This document shows, piece after piece, positions 6,257 through 6,388 of a DNA stretch of 6,388 bases. The translations under genes and the position numbers were made by a program. The stretch covers positions 1 to 6,388 of the forward strand of contig JAGRJB010000007.1 of NCBI GenBank assembly GCA_020442965.1. The letters run 5' to 3'. Origin of the DNA: Pseudomonadales bacterium. Lineage in GTDB: Bacteria; Pseudomonadota; Gammaproteobacteria; Steroidobacterales; Steroidobacteraceae. Position 1 is the stretch's first letter; every line of letters begins with the position of its first letter. The notes beneath the pieces are model-generated. The model ran no database searches. It worked only from the letters and a program-made list of their open reading frames with translations, and was not told the origin of the DNA.

Positions 6257-6388
6257 ATGAATGACTCGACAGGATCGTCCATCTTGCAGCGTATTGAGGC
6301 GGCCGGCCGAAAAGTCCTGCCGATGCACAAGCTGCTGGCTGCATCCGATCCGAAGACATTGGATTCTTTCGATGGCTTTCTGACCCAT
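6257..6388 (+). CDS. Partial gene, 5' end only; possibly carboxymuconolactone decarboxylase/AhpD-like
   Basis: Forty-four codons are visible before the window ends, beginning MNDSTGSSILQRIEAAGRK and continuing open through LDSFDGFLTH. The start is well supported by an AGGAG site and a plausible upstream promoter. The segment LLAASDPKTLDSFDGFL resembles the N-terminal helix of carboxymuconolactone decarboxylase-family proteins, where an 'LDPE-x-L-x-x-Y' pattern precedes the first core helix. The diagnostic Cys-x-x-Cys/His region, if present, lies outside the window. The family guess is therefore weak; that this is a real gene is much surer. It is divergent from the acyl-CoA synthetase and may share control with it. 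Confidence 0.6.
   Translation, partial: MNDSTGSSILQRIEAAGRKVLPMHKLLAASDPKTLDSFDGFLTH

Noticed and set aside
1..6388. CRISPR array, tRNA, rRNA, insertion sequence or attachment site
   Set aside because: None was seen: no regularly spaced short repeats, no transposase or integrase gene, and no cloverleaf-like sequence.

Overview
The window is a gene-dense, G+C-rich stretch of bacterial chromosome. Gene families, tight packing and codon use suggest a proteobacterium, probably gamma- or beta-proteobacterial. The sequence does not settle the genus, and there is no rRNA, tRNA, insertion sequence, phage gene or CRISPR array to help.

Layout. From 3390 leftward to 7, three minus-strand genes form a compact operon. 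They are an MFS transporter of the Spinster-like type, a two-module VOC (glyoxalase/dioxygenase-fold) protein, and an exported, internally duplicated Sel1/TPR-type protein. The MFS and VOC genes overlap by 8 bp, and the VOC and repeat-protein genes overlap by 4 bp (ATGA), so translation is probably coupled. Diverging from the MFS gene is a LysR-family regulator of the GcvA-like branch on the plus strand, best started at 3531. The 140-bp gap between them contains a perfect TGTGAA-N5-TTCACA palindrome with an embedded T-N11-A LysR-type motif, plus other inverted repeats. The LysR gene meets an AlkK/FadD-like acyl-CoA synthetase (minus strand) tail to tail; the two stop codons share a single CTAG tetranucleotide. 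After a 180-bp intergenic region that holds outward-facing signals, a new plus-strand gene begins at 6257 and runs off the window. Its 44 visible residues resemble, weakly, the start of a carboxymuconolactone decarboxylase/AhpD-like protein.

How the genes may work together. The combination of an MFS carrier, a VOC protein, a LysR regulator, an acyl-CoA ligase and possibly a CMD-like protein is typical of accessory catabolic loci for hydrophobic carboxylic acids, aromatics or steroids. The simplest reading is that the LysR protein senses a substrate or intermediate and controls the MFS-VOC-repeat-protein operon and itself, while the ligase activates a related acid to its CoA thioester. No gene fixes the substrate, so this is inference. 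The points most worth a second look are the LysR palindrome, the ungapped duplication with four conserved cysteines in the exported protein, and the Arg in place of Gly in the ligase's usual TGD motif.
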